Below, piece by piece: positions 1 through 8,191 of a DNA stretch of 64,000 nt (position 1 is its first letter; every line of letters starts with the position of its first letter). Below the pieces are notes generated by a model. That model was not told where the DNA came from, did not search any database, and saw nothing but the letters and a program-made list of their open reading frames with translations. Source of the DNA: Oscillospiraceae bacterium (GTDB lineage: Bacteria > Bacillota > Clostridia > Oscillospirales > Oscillospiraceae); contig SVLU01000001.1 in NCBI GenBank assembly GCA_015067795.1, forward strand, positions 55,104 through 119,103, read 5' to 3'. A program made the translations under genes and the position numbers.

Positions 1-1
1 T

Positions 2-319
2 AAGCTTACAACATTTGAACGTAAGGAAGAGATCGCCATTATGAAGATGGTTGGTGCAACAAGCTCCTTCATCAGATGGCCATTTGTTGTTGAAGGTCTT
101 ATCCTTGGTGGATTTGGTGCAATGGTAGCTTACCTTGCTCAGTGGGGTCTTTATCAGCTCATTTCATCCAGCATCATCTCCAGCAACTCCCTGAACTTCA
201 TTACTGTAATTCCATTTGCAAATGTTGCAATTCCGCTTGTAATCGCGTTCATGGTCCTTGGCTTGGGCGTTGGTATAATCGGCAGTTTAACTGCTATCAA
301 GAATTATTTGAAGGTTTAA
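2..319 (+). CDS. ftsX: Cell division protein FtsX, C-terminal part (gene cut by window edge)
   Basis: The frame is open from the window edge, so this is the last ~105 residues of a gene that begins upstream. It shows the FtsX end block FERKEEIAIMKMVGAT, then a PF-x-x-EG loop and two long hydrophobic stretches (about codons 30-60 and 70-95 of the visible part). FtsX is the membrane subunit of the FtsEX ABC complex at the septum, which transmits ATP hydrolysis to an extracellular peptidoglycan hydrolase. The gene 25 bases downstream encodes such a hydrolase, which supports the call. An ftsE gene just upstream is expected but not visible. Confidence 0.9.
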   Translation, partial: KLTTFERKEEIAIMKMVGATSSFIRWPFVVEGLILGGFGAMVAYLAQWGLYQLISSSIISSNSLNFITVIPFANVAIPLVIAFMVLGLGVGIIGSLTAIKNYLKV

Positions 320-344
320 CACAGACGACACAAAGGGGTTTAAA

Positions 345-1538
345 ATGCAGAAGAAACATGTTAGAGTTATTGCCATAATTCTGGCTGCTATTATGGCCTG
401 CTCTGTTTTTGTTGGGGCACTCGCCACAGTAGCAAGAGCGGCATCGGTAAGCGATCTTAAAGAAAAGCGTAAGGAGATCGAACAGCGCATCCAGGAAGTT
501 GAAGCTAAGCTGGACAGTCTTGAAGAAGAGCATGCAACAACCTTAGATCGTAAAGAAAAGATTGACGAACAGATCGACATTATTCAGAAGCTCATCGACA
601 ATATTGCTGAGCAGATCGAAGTATACGATGGTCTGATTGCTGAAAAGCAGAAGGAAGTTGAAGCTGCTCAGAAGAAGGAAGACGAGCAGTACGATCTGTA
701 TAAGAACAGAATTCGTACTATGGAAGAAAACGGCACTATCTCTTATTATGAGATCATTTTTGGTGCAACAAGCTTCACCGATCTTCTTGCCCGTATTGAA
801 ATGATTTCTGAGATCATGTCCTACGACGAACTGGTTTACAAGTCCTACGTTGCTGCAAAGCAGGAAACCATTGCGGCAAAGGAAGAGCTTGAAGAAGCTA
901 ATGAACTTCAGAAGGAAGCCATGGCTGAACAGGAGGCACGAGAGGCAGAGCTTCTTGTTGAAGTTGAAGAGGCAAGCAAGCTTATAGCTGACCTTGAATC
1001 CAATATTGATAAGTATAAGGAAACCTACGACGAGCTTCACGCTGATGAAGAAAAAATTCAGGCTGAGATCAAGGAAATGCTTGCTCAGCAGCAGGCAGCA
1101 AGCTCCAACGGCTCAAGCGGTAGTTCCGGCGTTCAGGGCGATGGTGTTGCTCACGGCAGCCTCACATGGCCCACAACCAGCAGAACAGTAACTTCTCCAT
1201 TTGGTACAAGATTCCATCCTGTATATAAGGAATACAGAATGCATACAGGTATCGACATCGGTGCAGGCTACGGTTCCAGCGTATATGCTGCAAACGGCGG
1301 TACAGTTGTAACCGCTAAATACAGCAGATCCTATGGTAACTACATAGTAGTTAATCACGGCAACGGCATGACAACACTTTATGCTCATCTCAGCAGTATG
1401 AGTGTCGGTGTTGGCGATACAGTAAGCCGTGGTCAGGTTATCGGTCGTGTTGGCTCAACAGGCGTTTCCACAGGTCCTCATCTCCATTTTGAGGTTTCCG
1501 TAAACGGTACAAGAGTCAACCCAATGAACTATTATTAA
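345..1538 (+). CDS. Secreted coiled-coil M23 peptidoglycan endopeptidase, likely FtsEX partner
   Basis: A 397-residue protein with a signal peptide (residues ~1-33, ending ARA-A), a long charged coiled coil (~35-250), a Ser/Gly linker (~253-265) and a C-terminal LytM/M23 domain (~270-397). The zinc and catalytic residues are present: H300 and D304 in MHTGIDIG, H348 in LYAHLS, and H379/H381 in PHLHFEV, so the enzyme should be active, unlike EnvC-type activators. It would cut peptide cross-links outside the membrane. Coiled coil plus position directly after ftsX matches the PcsB/CwlO/EnvC class controlled by FtsEX (family knowledge). The ribosome site AAAGGGG precedes the ATG. The exact bond cleaved cannot be read from sequence. 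Confidence 0.92.
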   Translation: MQKKHVRVIAIILAAIMACSVFVGALATVARAASVSDLKEKRKEIEQRIQEVEAKLDSLEEEHATTLDRKEKIDEQIDIIQKLIDNIAEQIEVYDGLIAEKQKEVEAAQKKEDEQYDLYKNRIRTMEENGTISYYEIIFGATSFTDLLARIEMISEIMSYDELVYKSYVAAKQETIAAKEELEEANELQKEAMAEQEAREAELLVEVEEASKLIADLESNIDKYKETYDELHADEEKIQAEIKEMLAQQQAASSNGSSGSSGVQGDGVAHGSLTWPTTSRTVTSPFGTRFHPVYKEYRMHTGIDIGAGYGSSVYAANGGTVVTAKYSRSYGNYIVVNHGNGMTTLYAHLSSMSVGVGDTVSRGQVIGRVGSTGVSTGPHLHFEVSVNGTRVNPMNYY

Positions 1539-1561
1539 AGACAGGTTTTAACAGAATATTT

Positions 1562-1598
1562 TCCACCGTTCTTCATAGAGTTTATGGAGGACGGTGGA
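1562..1598 (+). promoter_or_regulatory. Long hairpin that encloses the ribosome site of the next gene
   Basis: Left arm TCCACCGTTCTTCATA (1562-1577), loop GAGTT (1578-1582), right arm TATGGAGGACGGTGGA (1583-1598). In RNA this is a continuous 16-bp helix with two G-U pairs. The right arm contains the GGAGG (1586-1590) that serves the ATG at 1602. It could hide the ribosome site, or act as a weak terminator for the M23 gene since a short T-rich stretch follows. Confidence 0.7.
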
Positions 1599-1601
1599 TT
1601 T

Positions 1602-2342
1602 ATGATTATTCTGGCAGAATTGGCTCCTGCCGCAAAGAGCCTGCTTACCCGAAGTAAACGTATACTTACTGAGAAGAAAACCATACTCGGTATGAATGTA
1701 ACGGTACTGAAAGTACCGATTTCTGATAAAATCAGAGCAGGGCAGCTTGAACGCATTAAAAGAAGGACTCATAATAAGCTTGCTGAACTGTGTGCAAATA
1801 CAGTTTTCATCCGAAATGATTTCCCATATCCGGAGTGGTTTGAGGGGTATCGAAAGCCGGATGGTGCGGGTCTTGTAAGGAGACTGTCGGACCGGCTGGC
1901 TGTCAATTCTTCGGACAGGCATTATGGGGTTTATGTTTATTTGAAGCGGCCTGACAGTGAGTGTGTTAATATACTGCGTAAGCTGTGCGAGCAATTCAGA
2001 TTTATTTATTTATCGGTAAAGAACGGTGAGGCTGATGTGATAGCTGATGGGCTTATGAAAACCTGCGGAGTGTCGATAGTTACGGTAAGTGACAGAATAC
2101 CGGAAGCAGATGCGGCTGTCTTTTTGCATGAGCCTGATGAAATGCCGATATTGAACGAAAAATGCGTATGTATATCTGCGGAGAAGAGTGAGGTCAGTAT
2201 CTCTCTTTCCGATGGCAGAGAAGCGGAAATCCCTGATGGATATTCACGAAAAGCCTTAATAGCCCACGCACTTCTGCATGGATATGTAAGGTTAGAGGAT
2301 ATTCGTAACATAAGTTTAAAAAATTCCCTTGACATAGGGTGA
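1602..2342 (+). CDS. Protein of unknown function, 246 aa
   Basis: I do not recognise this family. The protein is soluble, with no signal peptide, membrane segment or cysteine cluster, and looks like a mixed alpha/beta fold. Basic residues concentrate in the first 60 positions. I chose ATG 1602 (MIILAELAP) over ATG 1584 because 1602 has GGAGG 11 bases upstream and GGTGG 4 bases upstream, whereas 1584 has no ribosome site. The gene lies between the FtsX-hydrolase pair and greA, and its last codons overlap the -35 region of the greA promoter. A stem-loop covers its ribosome site (1562-1598). Confidence 0.7.
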   Translation: MIILAELAPAAKSLLTRSKRILTEKKTILGMNVTVLKVPISDKIRAGQLERIKRRTHNKLAELCANTVFIRNDFPYPEWFEGYRKPDGAGLVRRLSDRLAVNSSDRHYGVYVYLKRPDSECVNILRKLCEQFRFIYLSVKNGEADVIADGLMKTCGVSIVTVSDRIPEADAAVFLHEPDEMPILNEKCVCISAEKSEVSISLSDGREAEIPDGYSRKALIAHALLHGYVRLEDIRNISLKNSLDIG

Positions 2343-2357
2343 AAATATTACTATAAT
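2329..2357 (+). promoter_or_regulatory. Consensus sigma-A promoter for greA-lysS
   Basis: TTGACA at 2329-2334, a 17-base spacer and TATAAT at 2352-2357 match the vegetative consensus perfectly. The -35 box lies inside the end of the preceding reading frame. Transcription would start near 2364, about 43 bases before greA. Confidence 0.9.
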
Positions 2358-2406
2358 TCAATTTTGATATTATAATGCGTTATTTATCGCTGAAAGGATG
2401 GTAACC

Positions 2407-2883
2407 ATGGCAAAAGAAACAAGATACAGAATGAGTGCAGAGCGTCTGGAACAGCTTAAAGAGGAGCTTCTCTATCTCCAGACAGTCAGAGAAAAGGAAG
2501 TAGCAGAGCAGATTAAGGAAGCACGTTCATTCGGCGATCTGTCTGAAAACAGCGAATATGATGAAGCTAAAACAGAGCAGGGCAAGCTCTATTCCAAGAT
2601 CGCTGAGATCAAGGATCTGATTGCTCATGCTGAGATTATTGAAGCAACAGACGAAACCGATAAGGTTGGTATCGGCAGCAAGGTTATAGTTCGTGATCTG
2701 GAATTTGACGAGACCGATGTATACAAGATCGTTGGTTCTCAGGAAGCAAACCCAATGAAAGGAAAGATCTCCGATGATTCTCCATTCGGCAGGGGTCTTT
2801 TCGGCCACAGGGTAGGCGAGATTGTTGAAGTACACGCACCACAGGGTGTACTGCGTTTTGAAATTGTTAAGATAGAAAAGTAG
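2407..2883 (+). CDS. greA: Transcription elongation factor GreA
   Basis: 158 residues, the normal GreA length, starting MAKETRYRM. GreA enters the RNA polymerase secondary channel and stimulates transcript cleavage so that stalled complexes restart. The N-terminal antiparallel coiled coil (~1-75) carries the acidic tip [12 protein letters not shown] with the D and E needed for cleavage. The C-terminal domain (~80-158) has the typical [18 protein letters not shown] ending. I place the start at 2407 because GAAAGGA (2392-2398) is correctly spaced from it; an in-frame ATG at 2398 overlaps that site. A perfect sigma-A promoter precedes it, and lysS follows after 10 bases, so they are probably co-transcribed. 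Confidence 0.95.
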   Translation: MAKETRYRMSAERLEQLKEELLYLQTVREKEVAEQIKEARSFGDLSENSEYDEAKTEQGKLYSKIAEIKDLIAHAEIIEATDETDKVGIGSKVIVRDLEFDETDVYKIVGSQEANPMKGKISDDSPFGRGLFGHRVGEIVEVHAPQGVLRFEIVKIEK

Positions 2884-2893
2884 AGGGATACAA

Positions 2894-4387
2894 ATGGCAG
2901 AAGAAATCAACAGAGTAGAAGAACTGTCTGAAATTTTACAGATCAGAAGAGACAAGCTTACCAAGCTCCAGGAAGAAGGAAGAGATCCTTTTACTATTAC
3001 AAAGTTCAGCCGTACAGCTTGGTCTCAGGAAGTAAAGGATAACTTTGAAACCATGGAAAACCAGACTGTTTCCATGGCTGGCCGTATCATGTCCAAGAGA
3101 GGCATGGGCAAGGCTATTTTTGCTGATATTACCGATGATAAGGGTCGTATCCAGCTTTATGTAAGACTCAATGATGTTGGCGAAGAAACTTTCGCAGACT
3201 TCAAGAAGTACGATATCGGTGATATCATTGGTGTTACAGGCTTTGTATTCAAGACAAGAATGGGTGAGATAAGCATCCATTGTCAGACTATCCAGCTTCT
3301 GGCAAAGTCTCTCCGCCCACTGCCTGAAAAGTTCCACGGTCTTACAAATACTGAGCTCAAGTATCGTCAGAGATACGTGGACCTCATTATGAACCCTGAT
3401 ACAAGACGTACTTTTGAAATCAGAAGCAAGTTCATCAGATATCTGAGAAGCTTCCTTGATAACCGCGGCTACATGGAAGTTGAGACACCTGTTCTCAATA
3501 CCATCTCCGGCGGTGCAACTGCAAGACCATTCATCACACATCATAACACCCTTGATATTGATATGTACCTCCGTATCGCTACTGAGCTTCATCTTAAGAG
3601 ACTCATCGTTGGTGGTATTGAGCGTGTTTATGAAATTGGCCGTATCTTCCGTAACGAGGGTATGGACACAAAGCACAATCCTGAATTCACAACTGTTGAG
3701 CTTTACGAAGCATATACAGATTACCACGGTATGATGGATCTGTTTGAGGAATTCCTTTCCTCAGCAGCTATGAATATCCTCGGTACTTATAAGGTAGAAT
3801 GGCAGAGTGAAGAGATCGACCTGACCCCAGGTTGGGAACGTCTTACCATGGCTGATGCTGTTAAGAAGTATACAGGCGTTGACTTTATGAGCTTTGACAC
3901 AGTTGAAGAGGCTGTAGCAGCTGCTAAGAGCATCGGCGTCGAAATGGGCGAAGGCAAGGAGCCTACATGGGGCGATCTGCTTTACGAATGCTTCGACCAG
4001 AGAGTTGAAGAAAAGCTCATCCAGCCTACATTCATCATTGACCATCCGGTTGAAGTTTCCCCACTTGCAAAGCGCAAGCCGAGTGACCCAAGACTTACTG
4101 AACGCTTTGAGCTGTTCATTTGCCGCAGCGAAATGGGTAACGCTTTCTCCGAGCTTAATGACCCAATCGACCAGAAGGCACGTTTCCAGCGTCAGATGGA
4201 TCTCCGTGCTAAGGGCGACGACGAAGCAGGTATGATGGACGAAGACTTCATCAATGCTCTTGAATACGGTATGCCACCAACAGGCGGACTTGGCATTGGT
4301 GTTGACCGCTGTGTAATGCTCCTGTCCGGCAATTCCTCCATCAGAGACGTTCTGCTGTTCCCAACAATGAAGCCAATTGAAGATTAA
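2894..4387 (+). CDS. lysS: Lysyl-tRNA synthetase, class II
   Basis: 497 residues, usual for bacterial LysS. It charges tRNA-Lys with lysine using ATP in the cytoplasm. The N-terminal OB-fold anticodon domain (~55-150) is followed by the class II catalytic core. Motif 2 [14 protein letters not shown] lies near residue 251 and motif 3 GGLGIGVDR near 464. It follows greA within one operon and ends in a strong terminator at 4393. No T-box leader is visible upstream. A tRNA-Lys(TTT) gene, its substrate, lies in the tRNA cluster at 56631. Confidence 0.97.
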   Translation: MAEEINRVEELSEILQIRRDKLTKLQEEGRDPFTITKFSRTAWSQEVKDNFETMENQTVSMAGRIMSKRGMGKAIFADITDDKGRIQLYVRLNDVGEETFADFKKYDIGDIIGVTGFVFKTRMGEISIHCQTIQLLAKSLRPLPEKFHGLTNTELKYRQRYVDLIMNPDTRRTFEIRSKFIRYLRSFLDNRGYMEVETPVLNTISGGATARPFITHHNTLDIDMYLRIATELHLKRLIVGGIERVYEIGRIFRNEGMDTKHNPEFTTVELYEAYTDYHGMMDLFEEFLSSAAMNILGTYKVEWQSEEIDLTPGWERLTMADAVKKYTGVDFMSFDTVEEAVAAAKSIGVEMGEGKEPTWGDLLYECFDQRVEEKLIQPTFIIDHPVEVSPLAKRKPSDPRLTERFELFICRSEMGNAFSELNDPIDQKARFQRQMDLRAKGDDEAGMMDEDFINALEYGMPPTGGLGIGVDRCVMLLSGNSSIRDVLLFPTMKPIED

Positions 4388-4392
4388 TTACT

Positions 4393-4426
4393 AAACGGAC
4401 TGTGGATTTACACAGTCCGTTTTATA
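4393..4426 (+). terminator. Intrinsic terminator after lysS
   Basis: Perfect 12-bp stem AAACGGACTGTG (4393-4404) / CACAGTCCGTTT (4411-4422) with loop GATTTA, running into a T-rich tail. Confidence 0.9.
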
Positions 4427-4440
4427 TGCATTAATACTTG

Positions 4441-4478
4441 TTTTCTGCATATAATATGTTATAATTATATGCAGAAAA
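4441..4478 (+). promoter_or_regulatory. Perfect 15-bp palindrome overlapping the fic promoter, candidate operator
   Basis: TTTTCTGCATATAAT (4441-4455) and ATTATATGCAGAAAA (4464-4478) are exact inverted copies around ATGTTATA. The spacer region carries a TATAAT -10 box (4460-4465), and TTGTTT (4438-4443) sits 16 bases upstream as a -35. A dimeric repressor bound here would block transcription of fic. The winged-helix C-terminus of the Fic protein itself is one candidate. Confidence 0.7.
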
Positions 4479-4490
4479 GGAGACATATAT

Positions 4491-5534
4491 ATGAGAAAGT
4501 TTGATTATTCCTTTTTGAATAACGGTTTACTGCCTGCAAATCTAATAAATCTCACATCCGGTATTACTGCCTTAAAAACAATGGCGGGAGTGAGAAGAGA
4601 TGAATATGCGAAGGTTTTTACCGAGCTTGAAGCGGTTGCTAAAGTTCAATCGGTAAAGAGCTCAAATGCTATCGAAGGCATCATCACCAGTGACGAGCGT
4701 ATTGCTGCTATCGTAAATCAGAACAGTGCTCCTCTAAACCACACAGAAGGTGAGATCGTGGGATATAGAGATGCACTGAACGCAGTTCATTTGCATCATG
4801 ACACTTTGGATTTCAGTCAGACTGATATTTTAAGACTGCACGAAACAATGATGCATATGGTTGGATACGAATATGGCGGTCAGTACAAAACGGGAGATAA
4901 TTACATCATCGAAGAAGATAAGAACGGTAACCGCCGAATAAGATTTAAACCAACACCGGCAAATGAAGTGCAGGAAGCGATGGAGCAGTTGGAACTTGCC
5001 TATTTGGAAGCGAGAGATGATGCAAATATCAATCAGCTTTTGCTTATTCCCTGTGTAATTCTTGACTTTCTATGTATTCACCCATTCAAAGATGGCAACG
5101 GCAGAATGTCAAGATTGCTATCATTGCTTTTGCTTTATAAGAATGGATATGATGCAGGAAAATATGTTTCCTTTGAAGAACAGATCAACAACTACAAAGC
5201 ATATTATTATGAAGCCTTGAGGGAGTCTTCCGTCGGATGGCACGAAAACCGTAATTCATACATTCCTTTTATCGAAAACTTCCTCTCCACTCTCTATATG
5301 TGTTATAAGGAGTTGGATAAGCGTTTCGAGGTTGTTAAAGGCAGAAAGATCACGAAAACCGCAAGAATCGAAGCAACAGTTTTGAACAGCTTAGTGCCGA
5401 TTTCTAAGGCAGACATTTGCGGAATATTACCGGATGTCAGTCCCACCACCGTAGAAGCCGCATTAAGCAAAATGGTGAAAGAGGGGCAGATCAGGAAAAT
5501 CGGTCAATCGAGAAACACACGTTATATTAAGTAG
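4491..5534 (+). CDS. Fic family protein (class II) with N-terminal inhibitory motif and C-terminal winged helix
   Basis: 347 residues. Fic enzymes usually transfer AMP from ATP to a hydroxyl side chain of a target protein. The catalytic motif HPFKDGNGRMSR is complete (H197 to R208). The inhibitory helix motif S-x-x-x-E-G is present as SNAIEG (58-63), placing it in class II, where the inhibitory helix lies N-terminal to the Fic core. The last ~70 residues (KTARIEATVLNSLV... to the end) look like a winged-helix DNA-binding domain, as in many stand-alone Fic proteins. It follows the lysS terminator, has its own promoter and palindrome, and is followed by a DUF2500 gene after 13 bases. It looks like an accessory gene between housekeeping operons; the target is unknown. 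Confidence 0.88.
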   Translation: MRKFDYSFLNNGLLPANLINLTSGITALKTMAGVRRDEYAKVFTELEAVAKVQSVKSSNAIEGIITSDERIAAIVNQNSAPLNHTEGEIVGYRDALNAVHLHHDTLDFSQTDILRLHETMMHMVGYEYGGQYKTGDNYIIEEDKNGNRRIRFKPTPANEVQEAMEQLELAYLEARDDANINQLLLIPCVILDFLCIHPFKDGNGRMSRLLSLLLLYKNGYDAGKYVSFEEQINNYKAYYYEALRESSVGWHENRNSYIPFIENFLSTLYMCYKELDKRFEVVKGRKITKTARIEATVLNSLVPISKADICGILPDVSPTTVEAALSKMVKEGQIRKIGQSRNTRYIK

Positions 5535-5547
5535 TGGAGGTATCCGT

Positions 5548-5922
5548 ATGGCAATGATAGGCTTTAATGCTATGTTCAGCTTAATTTTCATCCTTGTTAT
5601 CGGCGTATTTATTGTAACTTTTATAAAAGGAATAGGACAGTGGAGCAAAAACAACGCTTCTCCGAGATTAACTGTTGAGGCAACTGTGGTTGCAAAAAGA
5701 GCTGATGTTTCCCATCATCACCATGAAAATGCCGGTGATACTACAGGTGCACATGGCTATCATACGACCACCTCCACCACATATTATGTGACTTTCCAGG
5801 TGGAAAGCGGCGACAGAATGGAGCTTTCTGTAAACGGCGGTGAATACGGTATGCTTCTGGAAGGCGATCATGGAAAGCTGTCTTTCCAGGGGACAAGATA
5901 CCTTGGCTTTGAGAGAATTTAA
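5548..5922 (+). CDS. DUF2500 family membrane protein
   Basis: 124 residues. One N-terminal transmembrane helix (~8-30) is followed by a small domain with an SHHHHENAG histidine cluster (~56-63) and the TYYVTFQVESGDRMEL / GDHGKLSFQGTRYLGFE blocks typical of DUF2500 (YhhM-like). The family has no established function; the fold is predicted to be a small beta domain exposed at the membrane. A GGAGG site precedes the ATG, and the gene is close enough to fic to share its transcript. The histidine run could bind metal, but nothing in the context proves it. Confidence 0.8.
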   Translation: MAMIGFNAMFSLIFILVIGVFIVTFIKGIGQWSKNNASPRLTVEATVVAKRADVSHHHHENAGDTTGAHGYHTTTSTTYYVTFQVESGDRMELSVNGGEYGMLLEGDHGKLSFQGTRYLGFERI

Positions 5923-5963
5923 TAATTAATATTGTATAATTCCATAATTTCCGGACGAAACAC

Positions 5964-5992
5964 TTGTAATTTACTTTTTTATCCTCTATAAT
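5964..5992 (+). promoter_or_regulatory. Sigma-A promoter for the TrmH-type methyltransferase leader
   Basis: TTGTAA (5964-5969), 17-base spacer, TATAAT (5987-5992). Transcription from here would give an ~85-base leader that contains the hairpin at 6042-6073. Confidence 0.7.
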
Positions 5993-6041
5993 GAGGGCGC
6001 AAAGTTTGTCTGAAATTTTTATATATTATAATAATGTATTT

Positions 6042-6080
6042 AAGCTGCGGCAGACTTTTGTTTGCCGCAGCTTTGCTTTT
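6042..6080 (+). promoter_or_regulatory. Terminator-like hairpin in the leader, directly before the start codon
   Basis: Stem AAGCTGCGGCA (6042-6052) / TGCCGCAGCTT (6063-6073), loop of 10 bases, followed by TGCTTTT. It ends 10 bases before ATG 6083 and leaves no room for a normal ribosome site. It could be an attenuator, the end of a short leader RNA, or the terminator of the fic-DUF2500 unit. Confidence 0.65.
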
Positions 6081-6082
6081 GA

Positions 6083-6838
6083 ATGATTATGAATAATAAA
6101 ATTACAAGCAGAAAAAATGAAAAAGCTGTGCATCTGAAAAAGCTGGGTGCTGATAACGGTTATCGCCGTGGGACGGGTATGTTCTACTGCGATGGCGAAA
6201 AGCTTCTGCAGGAGGCCGTGAAGAACGGTGCTGAGATCGAGATGGTCTTTACCTGCACGGAGCTTAGCACAAAGCTACCTGATAATGTACCTGTATATGA
6301 GACTACCTATGATATCATTGAGAGTATTTCTCCCATGAAGACACCTCAAAAGGTGATATTCTCCTGCCGCAAAAAGCCCGCTCAGTTGAAGAGCGGCAGT
6401 GGAAGATATATAGTTTTGGAGGATATGCAGGACCCCGGCAATGTGGGTACAGTTCTCCGAACAGCAGGAGCGTTCAATGTTGATGCCGTTATTTTGGTTG
6501 GCGCTTGTGCCGATCCATATAACCATAAGGCGGTAAGAGCTTCTATGGGTGCGATTTTCCGTCAGCCAATGATTGAAACAGATTTGTCAGGCTTAAAAGA
6601 CTTGCTTTGTGACAATAATATTAAGCTCATAGGTGCGGCACTTTCCGAAAAGAGTCGGGATATTCGTGAGATTTCACTTACAAACTGTGCTGTTGCCATC
6701 GGCAGTGAAGGTCATGGGCTGTCCGAAGAATTTCTTGCGGCTTGTGATGAGCTTGCTATCATACCGATGGATGAACGCTGTGAGTCTTTGAATGCCGCCG
6801 CTGCTGCTGCGATAGTTATGTGGGAGATGAGCAGATAG
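6083..6838 (+). CDS. TrmH/SpoU family RNA 2'-O-methyltransferase
   Basis: 251 residues, the usual length for this SPOUT class. An N-terminal substrate-binding domain opens with ITSRKNEKAVHLKKL. The SPOUT methyltransferase domain (~105-251) has the three family motifs: LEDMQDPGNVGTVLRTAGAF, IGSEGHGLSEE and IPMDERCESLNAAAAAAI. It methylates ribose 2'-OH in rRNA or tRNA using S-adenosylmethionine; the exact nucleotide cannot be inferred. ATG 6083 and ATG 6089 are both possible starts. Neither has a clear Shine-Dalgarno site, because a strong hairpin occupies that place. A family A palindromic repeat follows the stop. Confidence 0.9.
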   Translation: MIMNNKITSRKNEKAVHLKKLGADNGYRRGTGMFYCDGEKLLQEAVKNGAEIEMVFTCTELSTKLPDNVPVYETTYDIIESISPMKTPQKVIFSCRKKPAQLKSGSGRYIVLEDMQDPGNVGTVLRTAGAFNVDAVILVGACADPYNHKAVRASMGAIFRQPMIETDLSGLKDLLCDNNIKLIGAALSEKSRDIREISLTNCAVAIGSEGHGLSEEFLAACDELAIIPMDERCESLNAAAAAAIVMWEMSR

Positions 6839-6843
6839 TTTAC

Positions 6844-6923
6844 TGTCATTGCGAGAGCCGCTTGCGGCTCGTGGCAATCTTTGCTTTTTAGATTCCCACG
6901 TCGCTATGCTCCTCGGAATGACA
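6844..6923. repeat. Palindromic intergenic repeat, family A, copy 1 (MITE-like)
   Basis: An 80-bp unit bounded by TGTCATTGCGAG on the left and CTCGGAATGACA on the right. The second copy at 14836-14914 is its near-identical inverse, including the GCAATC and CGTCGCTATGCTCCTCGGAATGAC blocks. It lies between the methyltransferase and dprA. Reading through it produces a false N-terminal extension of DprA (FPRRYAPRND). Confidence 0.85.
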
Positions 6924-6955
6924 TAATAATCAGTATTGTTGGGAGGAAAGATAAT

Positions 6956-8179
6956 ATGTCAGCACTGAAATACTGGATATGGCTTGCTGAACGCAGGGGC
7001 ATAGGTGCTTACTCCGCTCATAAGCTGCTGAGTGTTATGGGTTCTCCTGAAAAAATATTCTTTTCACTTGAGAAGGATTACGCCAAAGCAGGCGTAAACC
7101 AAAAGGACATAATGACACTTATGGACAAGAACATGAGTGATGTCCGACGTATAATGGACAGATGCGTTGAGGAAAATTGGCGTGTCATATCAATAGAAGA
7201 TTCGGTTTATCCTGAGCGTTTGAGAAATCTCCATGACGCACCGCTGGTGCTGTACATACGGGGAAGCCTTCCTGTCATGGACGAGGAAGCGGCAGTTGCC
7301 ATTGTCGGCACAAGAAAATGCACGCCTTACGGTATCAAATCCGCAGAACGCATAGCCTACGAGATAACAAAGGGCGGCGGACTTGTGGTAACAGGTCTTG
7401 CGAGAGGTATTGATACTGCAAGTGCATGGGGTGCCTTAAGAGCAGGTGGCAGGGTTATCGGTGTTTTGGGCTGCGGTCTTGATGTTGTATATCCTCCTGA
7501 GAACAGACGGATATTCGATGACGTTGCAGCGGTTGGCGCTATTATAAGCGAATTCCCGCCTGAAACTCCTGCACAGGGCAGGAATTTTCCGATGAGAAAC
7601 AGAATTATCAGCGGAATTTCCCTTGGGACGGTAATAATAGAAGCACCTGAACGAAGCGGTGCTTTGATAACGGCAGGTCATGCCCTTGAACAGGGCAGGG
7701 ATGTTTTCGTAGTCCCCGGGAATATTGATGCCGATGCCTGTGTTGGTTCAAACCGTCTTATGCGTGAGGGTGCAATCCCGATTATGAGCGGCTGGGACAT
7801 TCTTGATGAATACAGGAGTCTCTATCCGATGAAGCTCGGAAGGGCTGAAACGGTGAAAATAACTCCTCCCGATGAGGCTCTTTTGGAGAAAATGGTGCAG
7901 CGGGAAATGTCCGCACGACATAATGAAACAAAAAAAGAGATTGACAACGGTGGTACACTGGAATATATTGACTCTAAGAAGCAGGAGCCGGACCTTGAGG
8001 GAACGGAGCTTGCGGTATATAATACTCTGAAAAGCGGTCGAAAGCATATTGATGATATAATCATCGACAGCGGACTTGATGCAAAGGAAGTACTTCCTGT
8101 GCTTACAATTCTTGAGATCAAGGGATATATAGATCGCTCAGCAGGAAAAATGTTTAATATCAATCAACAGTTTAAATAA
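6956..8179 (+). CDS. dprA: DNA-processing protein DprA
   Basis: 407 residues. DprA binds incoming single-stranded DNA and loads RecA during natural transformation; it is also common in non-competent bacteria. After an N-terminal helix-hairpin region (~1-70), the Rossmann-like core shows GTRKCTPYG, VTGLARGIDTA, GCGLDVVYPPENR and FPMRNRIISGIS. The C-terminal winged helix (~340-407) ends in LEIKGYIDRSAGKMFNI. I start at ATG 6956 because GGGAGGAAAG (6941-6950) precedes it; the longer frame from 6881 only translates the repeat. topA follows 12 bases later, the common dprA-topA pairing. Confidence 0.95.
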   Translation: MSALKYWIWLAERRGIGAYSAHKLLSVMGSPEKIFFSLEKDYAKAGVNQKDIMTLMDKNMSDVRRIMDRCVEENWRVISIEDSVYPERLRNLHDAPLVLYIRGSLPVMDEEAAVAIVGTRKCTPYGIKSAERIAYEITKGGGLVVTGLARGIDTASAWGALRAGGRVIGVLGCGLDVVYPPENRRIFDDVAAVGAIISEFPPETPAQGRNFPMRNRIISGISLGTVIIEAPERSGALITAGHALEQGRDVFVVPGNIDADACVGSNRLMREGAIPIMSGWDILDEYRSLYPMKLGRAETVKITPPDEALLEKMVQREMSARHNETKKEIDNGGTLEYIDSKKQEPDLEGTELAVYNTLKSGRKHIDDIIIDSGLDAKEVLPVLTILEIKGYIDRSAGKMFNINQQFK

Positions 8180-8191
8180 GGAAGCGAAATC

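Noticed and set aside
6881..6955. N-terminal extension of DprA (25 residues)
   Set aside because: It is translated from the family A repeat; the ribosome site GGGAGGAAAG lies before ATG 6956 and DprA homology begins there.
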